Positions 17,813 through 25,981 of a stretch of DNA of 64,000 nt are shown here, piece by piece (position 1 is the stretch's first letter; each line of letters starts with the position of its first letter). A model generated the notes under the pieces. That model was not told where the DNA came from. It made no database searches and was given only the letters and a program-made list of their open reading frames with translations. A program made the translations under genes and the position numbers. This DNA comes from Lacrimispora defluvii (GTDB taxonomy: Bacteria; Bacillota; Clostridia; Lachnospirales; Lachnospiraceae), in NCBI GenBank assembly GCA_013036995.1, contig JAAOXG010000032.1, positions 1 through 64,000 of the forward strand, in the 5' to 3' direction.

Positions 17813-18259
17813 ATGGAAATAAAAACGCAATATTTTGGTTCAATTTCATGTTCTGATGAGGAACTGATTCATTTTTCTGACGGATTGTTTGGATTCTCCG
17901 AGTTGAAAGATTATGTACCTCTTGCATTTCAGGATAGTAGTGACGCTTTGATATCTCTTCAGTCTATCGATGATTTTAGAGTATCTTTTGTTATCATGAA
18001 TCCGTTTCAATTGTATAATGAATACGCTCCAGCTTTATCTGCCGAAGATAGCAATTTGTTAAATGCTTCCTATGACGAAAAAAATATATCCTATTATGTT
18101 ATCTGTGTTATACATGATCATATGGAAGAGAGCACCATTAATCTTAAAGCACCTATTGCGGTCAATACAGATACAAGAGAAGCAAAACAGATAATATTAG
18201 ATAACCCTCTTTATAAATTCCGTCATCCAATTAAAGATTTTATGAAAAGGGGGAAATAA
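17813..18259 (+). CDS. fliW: Flagellar assembly factor FliW
   Basis: A 148-residue FliW protein (FGSISCSDEELIHFSDGLFGF and the C-terminal PLYKFRHPI). FliW binds CsrA and flagellin in turn, so that flagellin mRNA is translated only when flagellin has been exported. I chose the ATG at 17813 behind GGAGG rather than a TTG at 17801. csrA begins 2 nt after the stop, so the two partners are made together. The flagellin that should be regulated is not present intact in this window. Confidence 0.95.
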   Translation: MEIKTQYFGSISCSDEELIHFSDGLFGFSELKDYVPLAFQDSSDALISLQSIDDFRVSFVIMNPFQLYNEYAPALSAEDSNLLNASYDEKNISYYVICVIHDHMEESTINLKAPIAVNTDTREAKQIILDNPLYKFRHPIKDFMKRGK

Positions 18260-18260
18260 A

Positions 18261-18515
18261 ATGCTGATACTTCAGAGAAAGAAGGAACAGTCTCTAAACA
18301 TTGGCGATAATATTTCTATTACTGTACTGGAGATTGGAAATGACTGGGTGAAGCTGGCAATCGATGCACCCAGAGATATATCTATTTTAAGATCTGAGTT
18401 AGTAGAAGCAGCTTCTGCTAATCAGGAGGCAGTTTCTCTACCTCTGAATGCAGGGTCAATTTCTAAAATCAAAGAATTTTTTTCAGAAAATCAGAAAAAC
18501 AGTGAAAATACCTAA
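18261..18515 (+). CDS. csrA: Carbon storage regulator CsrA
   Basis: An 84-residue protein with the CsrA core MLILQRKKEQSLNIGDNISITVLEI and the RNA-binding RDISILRSEL, plus a C-terminal helical tail longer than in E. coli. It represses flagellin translation by binding GGA motifs in the leader and is itself antagonised by FliW, encoded just upstream. Its last codons form part of the bidirectional terminator at 18497-18540. Confidence 0.95.
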   Translation: MLILQRKKEQSLNIGDNISITVLEIGNDWVKLAIDAPRDISILRSELVEAASANQEAVSLPLNAGSISKIKEFFSENQKNSENT

Positions 18516-18540
18516 TTTTACTTGGGTATTTCCACTGTTT
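18497..18540. terminator. Bidirectional terminator overlapping two gene ends
   Basis: Arms 18497-18512 and 18525-18540 (16 bp, one mismatch) with A- and T-rich flanks. The csrA stop (18515) and the opposing gene's stop (18518-18520) both lie inside the hairpin, so each terminator arm is coding sequence. Confidence 0.75.
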
Positions 18541-19759
18541 CTTTTGATTCTTCATCTGTGCTCTCCGAATTAGCTTTTCTACTAATAGAAGGCAATCTTT
18601 TTACTGTCCTTTGTAACACACTTTTTAATTTGGGGCATATTTTATAACGTAGAGGCTTTGTACATATTCTGATTAAATATCTCCATAACCTTAATAACCA
18701 GAATACCGGTAAAAATAATTTAACCTTTCCCAACAACGGGTATATCGTTTCCATATATCTTTGATCAGGGAAAAGCCAAATAACCATCTTTTTTATTTCT
18801 TCTAATCTGCGATTTCTTGCATAACAATCAGCAACTGTATTTATTAACGGCAGAAGCTTAGAACTAACCTCTCTTCCATCTGTTCCTTTTGAAAGAATAT
18901 ATGATTCCATGGTTTCATAGATCTCTACATTTTCAATTACTGCGCCAGTTCCAAACCATCTAAGAATCAAATGCTCAAGGCGCTCTGCAAAATCAGCTAT
19001 TTTTAATTTTTTAAGTCTGCCATATATATAAGGCCAATTGAAGTTTTCACCATAAGTCTTATAAAAAATCCAAAAATCCATAATCTGACTTAAACTGATA
19101 TATCCTCTTGCATAACTATCAGTTAGTCTGCACATTAAAAACAAATATCTGTCATCAAGAGGCAGTTCACGAATACTCTTGTTTTCATTCATAAGTGGAG
19201 ATTTTTTAAGCAGTTTCTTATAGAATCTTCGCATGGATGAACTAAAAAATAGTGTATAATCAAAATTTAACACTCGTATTCCAGGTATACGATAAAACAA
19301 CCTGCCTGTCTCATCAATTTTACGAACTTCAAAATCCACTTTTTTTAGTATTTCCCATATTATGCGGGTACTTTTTTTACCGGATCCGATCTCAATAGAC
19401 TCACGGCAACACATTTCTTCAATAGGATAATTTTTTACTATATCTGCATAACTAATATAAAAGCAGTTAATCTTTTCACGCTGCAGCAGTGCGACCAGCT
19501 GCATTTCACTCTTTTGTAAACGTTCTACCCTATAAACTGATTCTAGATATTTATCAAAAAACTGCTGACGCACAGCTTGAGGGATGTCCTGATCAAGCCC
19601 TAAAATTCCATAGTGTACCGCATGTGCAACACCATGGTAATCAGATAACCGAAACATCTTTTCCCAATCAAGTGAACGTATTGGCTCTGGTGTAGGTTTT
19701 TGATTCATCACTGCAGATAGTACAATTAATAAGTACCGCTCTTCATAACCTTTAATCAT
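18518..19759 (-). CDS. Nucleotidyltransferase-fold protein with degenerate active site
   Basis: A 413-residue protein that resembles the PF14907-type uncharacterised nucleotidyltransferases: DWEKMFRLSDYHGVAHAVHYGIL at the N-terminus, a middle where such proteins carry R...DxDxLV, and a C-terminal helical part with LFLMCRLTDSYARGYISLSQIMDFWIF. Here the metal-binding Asp motif reads CCRESIEIGSG, so the catalytic aspartates are not visible. It is convergent with csrA and divergent from the C39-like gene, with its own SigD-type box at 19831-19857. A role in filament glycosylation is possible but only by position. Confidence 0.55.
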   Translation of the reverse strand: MIKGYEERYLLIVLSAVMNQKPTPEPIRSLDWEKMFRLSDYHGVAHAVHYGILGLDQDIPQAVRQQFFDKYLESVYRVERLQKSEMQLVALLQREKINCFYISYADIVKNYPIEEMCCRESIEIGSGKKSTRIIWEILKKVDFEVRKIDETGRLFYRIPGIRVLNFDYTLFFSSSMRRFYKKLLKKSPLMNENKSIRELPLDDRYLFLMCRLTDSYARGYISLSQIMDFWIFYKTYGENFNWPYIYGRLKKLKIADFAERLEHLILRWFGTGAVIENVEIYETMESYILSKGTDGREVSSKLLPLINTVADCYARNRRLEEIKKMVIWLFPDQRYMETIYPLLGKVKLFLPVFWLLRLWRYLIRICTKPLRYKICPKLKSVLQRTVKRLPSISRKANSESTDEESKETVEIPK

Positions 19760-19830
19760 TCATTTTTCCATCCTTAATTAAGTCACATGTGCCACACACC
19801 ACCTGTATTAGCATACAATCTCTATAATAT

Positions 19831-19857
19831 ATATCGGATTTTTCATCTTGATCTTAA
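19831..19857 (-). promoter_or_regulatory. SigD-type promoter, left half of a divergent pair
   Basis: On the minus strand TTAA (19854-19857), 15 nt, TCCGATAT (19831-19838). It would drive the gene starting at 19759. Its -35 overlaps that of the plus-strand promoter at 19855-19881. Confidence 0.45.
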
Positions 19858-19881
19858 CTTTATACAGTGTTTATCCGATAA
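19855..19881 (+). promoter_or_regulatory. SigD-type promoter, right half of a divergent pair
   Basis: TAAC (19855-19858), 15 nt, TCCGATAA (19874-19881), 34 nt before the C39-like gene. The -35 bases are shared with the minus-strand box, an arrangement unlikely to be chance. Confidence 0.45.
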
Positions 19882-19914
19882 ATTACATATAACAATAAAG
19901 AAAAGGTGAGCCGT

Positions 19915-20628
19915 ATGAACAGATTCTTTAAATCACTATTCAAAACCCTGTTCGTAATCGTCATCCCGTTTGCGATTTTTTCTTCTAACTATCAAATTAA
20001 TGGATCAGCCGCTGATGTTTCCCAAAGTTCAAACATTATACTTCCCGAGACAGTTGAAGCAGATATCCCTCAGGAGGGCAAATACGATTTGATGCTGGAC
20101 AGCGTATCCGGTCCACTCACTTATTATAATCAGACAGACGCAAGGTGGGGAAATTATCTTTGGGGTGGAAGAGACCCTCTGTTAACATACGGGTGTGGAC
20201 CTACTGTTATGGCTATGATCATAACCAGCCTGACTGGAAATCAGGTTCTCCCGACAGATATAGCCAACTGGGCAGCGGCCAATAACAGCTGGTGTCCCGG
20301 CGAGGGCTCGTATCATCGCATCATACCTGACAGTGCTTCAGCATATGGTCTTTCAGTTTCGCCAATAAAAAACCGGACCGTAGAAGGTATTAGAAATGCT
20401 CTGGATTCTGGACAGTTAGTTGTTGCTTTAATGAAAAAGGGGCATTTTACTCAACAGGGACATTTTATCATCATTATTAATTACACTGCTGACGGATCTT
20501 TTCGAATTGCAGATTCTAATAACTATGATAATACCAAATACAATTGGGATCCTAATGTGATAGTCGGTGAACTGAATTACCGGGCCTCCAACGGAGGTCC
20601 TCTTTGGGCTATTACTACACCAAGGTAA
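19915..20628 (+). CDS. Secreted C39-like cysteine peptidase family protein
   Basis: A 237-residue protein with a signal peptide (FVIVIPFAIFSSN, cleavage near residue 33) and a Peptidase_C39_2-type papain-like domain. The catalytic Cys is C94 in TYGCGPTVMAM, followed by His in QGHFIIIINY and Asp/Asn in RIADSNN. I chose the ATG at 19915 (AAAAGGTGA upstream) over a GTG at 19906 that lies within the ribosome binding site. It has a SigD-type promoter, so it is probably secreted during filament assembly or motility. Substrate unknown; it may process wall peptides or surface proteins. Confidence 0.8.
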   Translation: MNRFFKSLFKTLFVIVIPFAIFSSNYQINGSAADVSQSSNIILPETVEADIPQEGKYDLMLDSVSGPLTYYNQTDARWGNYLWGGRDPLLTYGCGPTVMAMIITSLTGNQVLPTDIANWAAANNSWCPGEGSYHRIIPDSASAYGLSVSPIKNRTVEGIRNALDSGQLVVALMKKGHFTQQGHFIIIINYTADGSFRIADSNNYDNTKYNWDPNVIVGELNYRASNGGPLWAITTPR

Positions 20629-20630
20629 AC

Positions 20631-21029
20631 TTATTTAATATAAAAGGAGTGGGTACCTGCAATCCGCGTATTGATATATTTATCAATTTCAATCGTGCGC
20701 TTTAGTATTTGCTGGATATTCTTTCCTTTTTCATTGACTTTTTCTGATATCTGACTGTTTGTTTCGTAATTTTCTTTCCCTATTATCCAACTTTCCGCTT
20801 TAAGAGCTTCCTCCGGAGTCAGCACAGATATTAAACATTTTATATTCCGGTCTATAACATCGGTTTTATCCATCTCATCCTGGCGCATTCCCAACAGCAT
20901 CTGCACTGAAGTCTGGTCATTGCGGGAAAGGAACTCCCCCACTTCACCGGTTATCCTTTCTATTTCTGTCATACACTGATATTTTTTCTGCATTTCTTTT
21001 AAAATCTCCAAAAGTATAGAATCTTCCAT
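20631..21029 (-). CDS. FliT/FlgN-like flagellar chaperone candidate
   Basis: A 132-residue, wholly helical, Glu/Lys/Gln-rich protein with no signal peptide. It follows fliS in the fliD-fliS series, where B. subtilis has the FliD chaperone FliT. Sequence alone does not show a family signature; the call rests on size, helicity and position. It starts behind GGAGG, 70 nt after fliS, with a strong hairpin in between. Confidence 0.5.
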   Translation of the reverse strand: MEDSILLEILKEMQKKYQCMTEIERITGEVGEFLSRNDQTSVQMLLGMRQDEMDKTDVIDRNIKCLISVLTPEEALKAESWIIGKENYETNSQISEKVNEKGKNIQQILKRTIEIDKYINTRIAGTHSFYIK

Positions 21030-21061
21030 ATGCTTAACCTCCTATTTGCAGATTATTGTTA

Positions 21062-21093
21062 ACAGGCTGGAGAGATGCTTCTCTCCAGCCTGT
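21062..21093 (-). repeat. Intercistronic hairpin after fliS
   Basis: A perfect 13-bp GC-containing stem (21062-21074 with 21081-21093) and 6-nt loop between fliS and the fliT-like gene. No U-run follows on the minus strand, so it is more likely an mRNA processing or stability element than a terminator. Confidence 0.6.
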
Positions 21094-21098
21094 AGAAA

Positions 21099-21467
21099 TC
21101 AACCGCCGATTCGTTGTGCCTCTCGAAAGGAGTCACGCAGATCCATAATCAAAGGTCTTATTTCTGCTATTACTGCAGCATTCCTTCCTGCCTTAATACG
21201 AGTTAGTTCGTAAAGGAAAAAATCATAAAGCCGCTTTAACTCATTACTAATCTCATATTGAAAATTAAGAGTATCTATTAAATAGGTAACTATATCCACA
21301 GACCGTTGTATCGATTGCTCAAAAACTTCATAATCCTTATTATTCAATGCCAATTCTGACCTGGTAAGCCGCTTTAATAATTCATCATATAAAAGATTAA
21401 GCATCTCACCCGGCGTCATCGTATTCACAGTCTGTTCCTTATAATGTTGATATCCATTAACTGCCAT
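21099..21467 (-). CDS. fliS: Flagellin export chaperone FliS
   Basis: A 122-residue protein with the FliS signature YQHYKEQTVNTMTPGEMLNLLYDELL and a four-helix-bundle pattern. It binds the C-terminus of flagellin and stops it polymerising in the cytoplasm. It lies 15 nt after fliD and is probably co-transcribed. Confidence 0.95.
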   Translation of the reverse strand: MAVNGYQHYKEQTVNTMTPGEMLNLLYDELLKRLTRSELALNNKDYEVFEQSIQRSVDIVTYLIDTLNFQYEISNELKRLYDFFLYELTRIKAGRNAAVIAEIRPLIMDLRDSFREAQRIGG

Positions 21468-21482
21468 CTTTCACTCCATTTC

Positions 21483-23900
21483 TTAAGAACCAAGGGATGA
21501 ACTCAGCCAACTACTTTGGGAGTTCATCTGAGAAATCAATGTTTCCAGATTTGTAAACTGCTTGACATAACGGTCTGTCTCTGTTTTTAACTGAGTGTTG
21601 AGCCGTTCAATCACATCATCAAGGCTGTCCATTGCGCTTTGCAAAGAATTCTTCAGAATACTGGTAGGTGCATATACAGAACCAGCTCTTTCGATTAAAA
21701 TACCTTTTGTAGCACCAGTGGTACCAGCATATTTTTCAGTGATCTCAGTTAACCTTGCCATAACACCGCCCTTGTCACCTGTTGTTGAATCTGCCTGCCT
21801 TGTAAACAGTTTCTGAAGATCCGAAGAATTAGACGCCAAAGCTGCCCGGAACTTTGTCTCGTCAAGAACAAGCTTTCCATTATCACTGTAATTGGTGCTG
21901 GTGGATATGCCAAAAGACTCCAATGCGGCTTTATCTGAAGAACCACTATCAAAAATAAACCTCATATTATCAGAAAGACCTCTTAATTCTGAATCATTAA
22001 AAAGCATACCGGCTTTCGCTTTTTCTTCCCACTTTTTAATCTGATCATCTGTCATTTCATCTTTCTGTTCGTCGGTAAGGGGTTCATAGCTACGGTTGGG
22101 TTTGGTAGATACTTCTTTGTTTACCAGTTCAATTATCTCATTATAATCTTTAATCATACTGGTCACAGCCGATACAATACTGTCAGCATCTGTTGTTGCA
22201 TTAAAAGTAATTGGTTCTGTACCTTCTGTCAGAGTATTTCCGCTATACCCAAACGTACCGTTTACAGTTATATTCAATCCATCAAGATTAAATGTATTAT
22301 TTCCACGAATTAATTCAACCGGAGTATCCGATCCATCATATTTTACACTGACAATGGCATCCTGACCATCCTTTGTTGTATAATCATGAAATAGTACCCC
22401 GGAATCATCATTAGGGCCAAACTCAATCTTACCAGCGGAACCATCTCCTTTGGATACAATAGAAAATTTATCAGCATTCTGTAAATAGCTGATTGTTACA
22501 CCCGCATCGGAAGAATTGATTTTGCTCATGATATCACTCATCGAACTGCCATAAGTAAGTCCTGTAATGGGTACATTATTTATTATTAATTTTAACTCTT
22601 TATCTGCCGACTTTCCATCAAAATCACTGTTCAGCCCTGAATTTATTAATGATGATGTTAAATTTAAACGATTGGATTCACCTGATTCTACTTTTAAAGC
22701 TCCATTCTTTCCAGTAATACCCACATCAGCTGATGAGATTGACAATACAGAAGAACTATCATTAGTATTATCTTTAGTAGTACCATTAGTACTGGTATTG
22801 GGTATCTTTGTCTCAAACTTCAGTGTATCTCCGTCAGGGGTAACAGCTATTCTCCCAGATCCAAATTTTTTTGCAAGTTCCGTCTGAAAGTAATTTGCTA
22901 AACCATTCAAATCGCTATATTCACTTTGTCTGGTCTTATCAAACTCAATCGTCTGTGTGGTTCCATTATAAGTAAAACTAACACCTTTCCCTGCTATTCT
23001 ATCCAAAAAGGTTTTTGAGTCAAACAGTTTTTGAGTCCTGTTATTTAATTCTGAAGAAAAACCATCTGCTGTAATAGTTTTGTTTTCTTCACTGATGCTT
23101 TCAATGTCAGATATTCCTAAAGCACTTAAAGCCCCGCTTGTTCCGCCAGTTATTTGAATTGTGTTGCCTGCTGTATCTTTCGAAGTAAAGTTAACCTTAG
23201 CCAATGCAGTTGTGGGATCTGAAGAGGTAGCTCCAGTTGTCTGTACCCCGATTACATCTGCTAATGTTTTTCCATTACCAATGGAAACATTCTTTAAGGC
23301 TCGTGCAATAGATTTTTCTGCAGATTCTGCAGTACTGTAATCGTATGTAAATCCATCGGATGCCGTTCCGCTACTCAGCGATACAGAGTAAGTCTTAGTA
23401 CCATATTTAAAATATAAAGACTGTCCTTCTAAAGTGCTTACGGATTCTGATCCAAAATTAATACTTCCTGTAGCAAGCTTACTGTCTGAAACATTTCCAT
23501 TTGAAGTTATAGTTGCTTTAGTGGCAAGCTGCTTTACTCCCATTATGGACATACTATCCGAAAGGGAAGATCTTCCTGATACACTGACATAACTGCTGTT
23601 AGCACCCACTGTAGTCACATTGCTCCTTGCCCAAAAACTTGGACTTGACAAGTTAGTACTCTGATTGGTATAAGAGGTGTATTTTTTGGAGAACTCTACA
23701 AGTTTAGAGCTGACGGAACGATAAGCCTCCTGTGTCCATAAATAAGTCTGCTTTTTCTTCTGCTGTTTTGCAATTTTTGCTTTTGTGGAAGCTGTCATTC
23801 CCTCGATCAAGGTATCTCTGTCCAGACCACTTGCCAGACCACCGTAACCTTTTATAGATGATGCTGAACTGTTTTTAATGCTGGTCAATGCTGATGCCAT
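21483..23900 (-). CDS. fliD: Filament cap protein FliD (HAP2), enlarged
   Basis: An 805-residue protein. The N-terminal D0/D1 (IKGYGGLASGLDRDTLIEGMT, KTYL.TQEAYRSV region) and C-terminal domain (IERLNTQLKTETDRYVKQFTNLETLISQMN) are conserved and span the FliD_N and FliD_C families. FliD is usually about 450-550 residues, so about 250 extra residues lie in the central surface domains (about 180-560). It caps the filament and can act in adhesion. It has a SigD-type promoter at 23982-24008. Confidence 0.95.
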   Translation of the reverse strand: MASALTSIKNSSASSIKGYGGLASGLDRDTLIEGMTASTKAKIAKQQKKKQTYLWTQEAYRSVSSKLVEFSKKYTSYTNQSTNLSSPSFWARSNVTTVGANSSYVSVSGRSSLSDSMSIMGVKQLATKATITSNGNVSDSKLATGSINFGSESVSTLEGQSLYFKYGTKTYSVSLSSGTASDGFTYDYSTAESAEKSIARALKNVSIGNGKTLADVIGVQTTGATSSDPTTALAKVNFTSKDTAGNTIQITGGTSGALSALGISDIESISEENKTITADGFSSELNNRTQKLFDSKTFLDRIAGKGVSFTYNGTTQTIEFDKTRQSEYSDLNGLANYFQTELAKKFGSGRIAVTPDGDTLKFETKIPNTSTNGTTKDNTNDSSSVLSISSADVGITGKNGALKVESGESNRLNLTSSLINSGLNSDFDGKSADKELKLIINNVPITGLTYGSSMSDIMSKINSSDAGVTISYLQNADKFSIVSKGDGSAGKIEFGPNDDSGVLFHDYTTKDGQDAIVSVKYDGSDTPVELIRGNNTFNLDGLNITVNGTFGYSGNTLTEGTEPITFNATTDADSIVSAVTSMIKDYNEIIELVNKEVSTKPNRSYEPLTDEQKDEMTDDQIKKWEEKAKAGMLFNDSELRGLSDNMRFIFDSGSSDKAALESFGISTSTNYSDNGKLVLDETKFRAALASNSSDLQKLFTRQADSTTGDKGGVMARLTEITEKYAGTTGATKGILIERAGSVYAPTSILKNSLQSAMDSLDDVIERLNTQLKTETDRYVKQFTNLETLISQMNSQSSWLSSSLGS

Positions 23901-23981
23901 ACAAATAACTCCTTTCTTAACTATCTAAATAATCCAATTTTCGTCAAAAATCGGTTTTTTTTATGTTTTGGCTATACTTAT

Positions 23982-24008
23982 TTATCGTCATATTGTATAC
24001 TAAAGATA
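23982..24008 (-). promoter_or_regulatory. SigD-type promoter for fliD-fliS
   Basis: On the minus strand TATC (24005-24008), 15 nt, GACGATAA (23982-23989). The same -10 stands before flgM, and the same TATC -35 before yjfB. The expected transcript start is about 75 nt upstream of fliD. Confidence 0.45.
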
Positions 24009-24045
24009 ATAGTATTATCTTAATTTACGAATGGAGGAATACAAT

Positions 24046-24816
24046 TTGTCAACTGTAATTACTATTACAAATCAAAAGGGCGGCGTAGGCAAAACCACCA
24101 CTTCCTGTTCCCTTGCCTGCGGTCTTGCCATGAATCATAAAAGAGTGCTGGCTGTTGATTTAGACCCTCAGGGTAATCTTGGATTTAGTCTGGGGCTGGA
24201 GATTGAAAACTGTGCAACAATTTATGAGGTTTTCCAGGGAACTGCTACGCTTCAGGAGGCAATACGTCCATCAAAATATTGCGACGTAATTTCATCTAAT
24301 ATACTTTTAAGCGGTGCTGAGCTGGAATTTACCGGTAAGCAGAGAGAAAGTATGTTAAAGAACTTACTGTCCACAGTTGCCGGTTATTATGATTACATTA
24401 TTATTGATACTCCTCCTGCTCTGAACATTTTAACAGTTAACGCATATGCAGCTGCAGATTATCTGATTATTCCCATGGTGCCGGAGATATTAAGCCTTCT
24501 TGGTGTATCTCAGATTAAAGATACCATTAACACAGTACGCGCTTCTGTTAATCCAAATCTGGTTGTGCTGGGAATACTGCTGAATAAGTATAATTCCAGA
24601 ACACTTCTTTCCAGAGAAGTAAAGGAGATGGCTCAGAGTATTGCCTCCCAAATCGGAACACGGGTGTTTGAGACACATATCAGATCCAGTGTCAGTGTTG
24701 CCGAAGCACCCGCTCAGGGAGAGAGCCTGCTGGATTATGCACCCAGATCCAATCCTGCCCAGGATTACAAAGCATTGGTAACTGAAGTCCTTGAATTGAT
24801 TAAAAAATCAAAATAA
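24046..24816 (+). CDS. ParA/Soj-type ATPase
   Basis: A 256-residue ParA-family ATPase: deviant Walker A KGGVGKTTTSCSLA, VDLDPQGNLG, Walker B YIIIDTPPAL. It would form ATP-dependent dimers on the nucleoid or membrane and position a cargo. I chose the TTG at 24046: the ATG at 24031 is itself followed by GGAGG at 24033-24037, which is the ribosome binding site, 8 nt before TTG. Homologues also begin STVITxTNQKGG. It forms a pair with the ComFB-domain gene 26 nt downstream. No flhF is present, so it is not a typical FlhG by context. Confidence 0.88.
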   Translation: MSTVITITNQKGGVGKTTTSCSLACGLAMNHKRVLAVDLDPQGNLGFSLGLEIENCATIYEVFQGTATLQEAIRPSKYCDVISSNILLSGAELEFTGKQRESMLKNLLSTVAGYYDYIIIDTPPALNILTVNAYAAADYLIIPMVPEILSLLGVSQIKDTINTVRASVNPNLVVLGILLNKYNSRTLLSREVKEMAQSIASQIGTRVFETHIRSSVSVAEAPAQGESLLDYAPRSNPAQDYKALVTEVLELIKKSK

Positions 24817-24842
24817 TACAGACTTGAGAGGAGCACATAAAC

Positions 24843-25967
24843 ATGGCTAGGAAAAGCAGCAAAACAGCTCATGTAATGAATCTTCTGGCCGGAGGTGAGG
24901 CGGAATCTTCGAAATCAGAGGCTGCTAAGGAAAACCTTGCTGCCAGCCAGGCAGCTGAGTCAAAGGGGACAATTAAAGAATTGACGGTTCTGGCTCAGCA
25001 GGCATCCATACAAATGCAGGATAGTCCCTTGTCTCCCAGCCCAATTTCCATTATTGATCTATCCTCTTCGGTTCAGGATCCGGTTGCTGAATTAATTAAG
25101 CAACAACTGGAAGAAGATGAAAAAAAAGAACTGGGGAATGGATATTCTGAGAAAAATGAAGAAGAATCTCTGCCAGATTCTCTTCCTGAACCTGTTTCAG
25201 ACAATATTATAAATAATGTGGAAGAATCAGCTTCAGCAGACAGTGAAGAAATGCACGTTACGGAGGATTTTACTGAGCCATCTGATTTAGCAGAAGAGAC
25301 AGATGTGCAGGATTTAGATAATCAGAATGAATCCAGTATATCTGATGATAATGCGCAAGTTCAAATGGACATATTAAGTATCGGGGAAACCGATCAAGCC
25401 TGTATGCAAGACTCAGATGAATCGGAACAATCAGATATTGGGGGTTCTGAGGAATCGGCGCAATCTGATAATATAGTTCCTGATGAAACGGCTCAACCTA
25501 ATGATTCCATCCCCGATGAATTAACGGAGCCGGATCAAATTTCCGATGAACTGACATGGCCTGATATTAAGGACTTCAATGAACCGATACAGCCATATAT
25601 TCAGGATTCCATTGAGGCAATAGCTCCCCCCATACAAACTGAGGTCAATCCTCCAAATTCAGCCACTCCTGCCACTGATACTCCTGCCACTCCAAAAGCC
25701 TCTAATTTCAAGTATTTAAATGTAATGGAACATGTTGTGGAGAATATTGCCAAGGACTATATAGGGCGCCTTGGTGGCTGTACATGCGAACACTGCATTG
25801 CTGATGTTACTGCTTTGACACTTAACAAGCTTACTCCCAAATATGTGGTGGTGGAGCCTCCCGCAGCATCTCCTTTGCTGAATTTTTATTCCAGCCGTTT
25901 TGCTCCACAGGTTATTGTTGAATTAACGAAATCATGTTTTATAGTAAAAGAAAACCCACACCATTAA
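24843..25967 (+). CDS. Acidic linker protein with C-terminal ComFB domain, candidate ParA partner
   Basis: A 374-residue protein in three parts. A short basic N-terminus (MARKSSKTAHVMNLL) resembles the peptide by which ParA partners stimulate ATPase activity (inference). A long acidic, Ser/Pro-rich disordered region (about 60-280) contains loose 10-12-residue repeats of the xPDExxxPD type. A C-terminal ComFB domain (288-374) begins NFKYLNVMEHVVENI and has CxCxxC (C313, C315, C318) and LNKLTPKYVV. ComFB domains have been linked to cyclic dinucleotide sensing in other bacteria. It overlaps the opposing gene's stop by 4 nt. Confidence 0.75.
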   Translation: MARKSSKTAHVMNLLAGGEAESSKSEAAKENLAASQAAESKGTIKELTVLAQQASIQMQDSPLSPSPISIIDLSSSVQDPVAELIKQQLEEDEKKELGNGYSEKNEEESLPDSLPEPVSDNIINNVEESASADSEEMHVTEDFTEPSDLAEETDVQDLDNQNESSISDDNAQVQMDILSIGETDQACMQDSDESEQSDIGGSEESAQSDNIVPDETAQPNDSIPDELTEPDQISDELTWPDIKDFNEPIQPYIQDSIEAIAPPIQTEVNPPNSATPATDTPATPKASNFKYLNVMEHVVENIAKDYIGRLGGCTCEHCIADVTALTLNKLTPKYVVVEPPAASPLLNFYSSRFAPQVIVELTKSCFIVKENPHH

Positions 25968-25981
25968 GTGTGGGTTTTCTT
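25948..25981. terminator. Bidirectional terminator overlapping two stop codons
   Basis: A perfect 14-bp stem (25948-25961 with 25968-25981) and 6-nt loop, with A-rich and T-rich arms. The stops of both convergent genes lie in the loop, the second such arrangement in the window. Confidence 0.85.
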
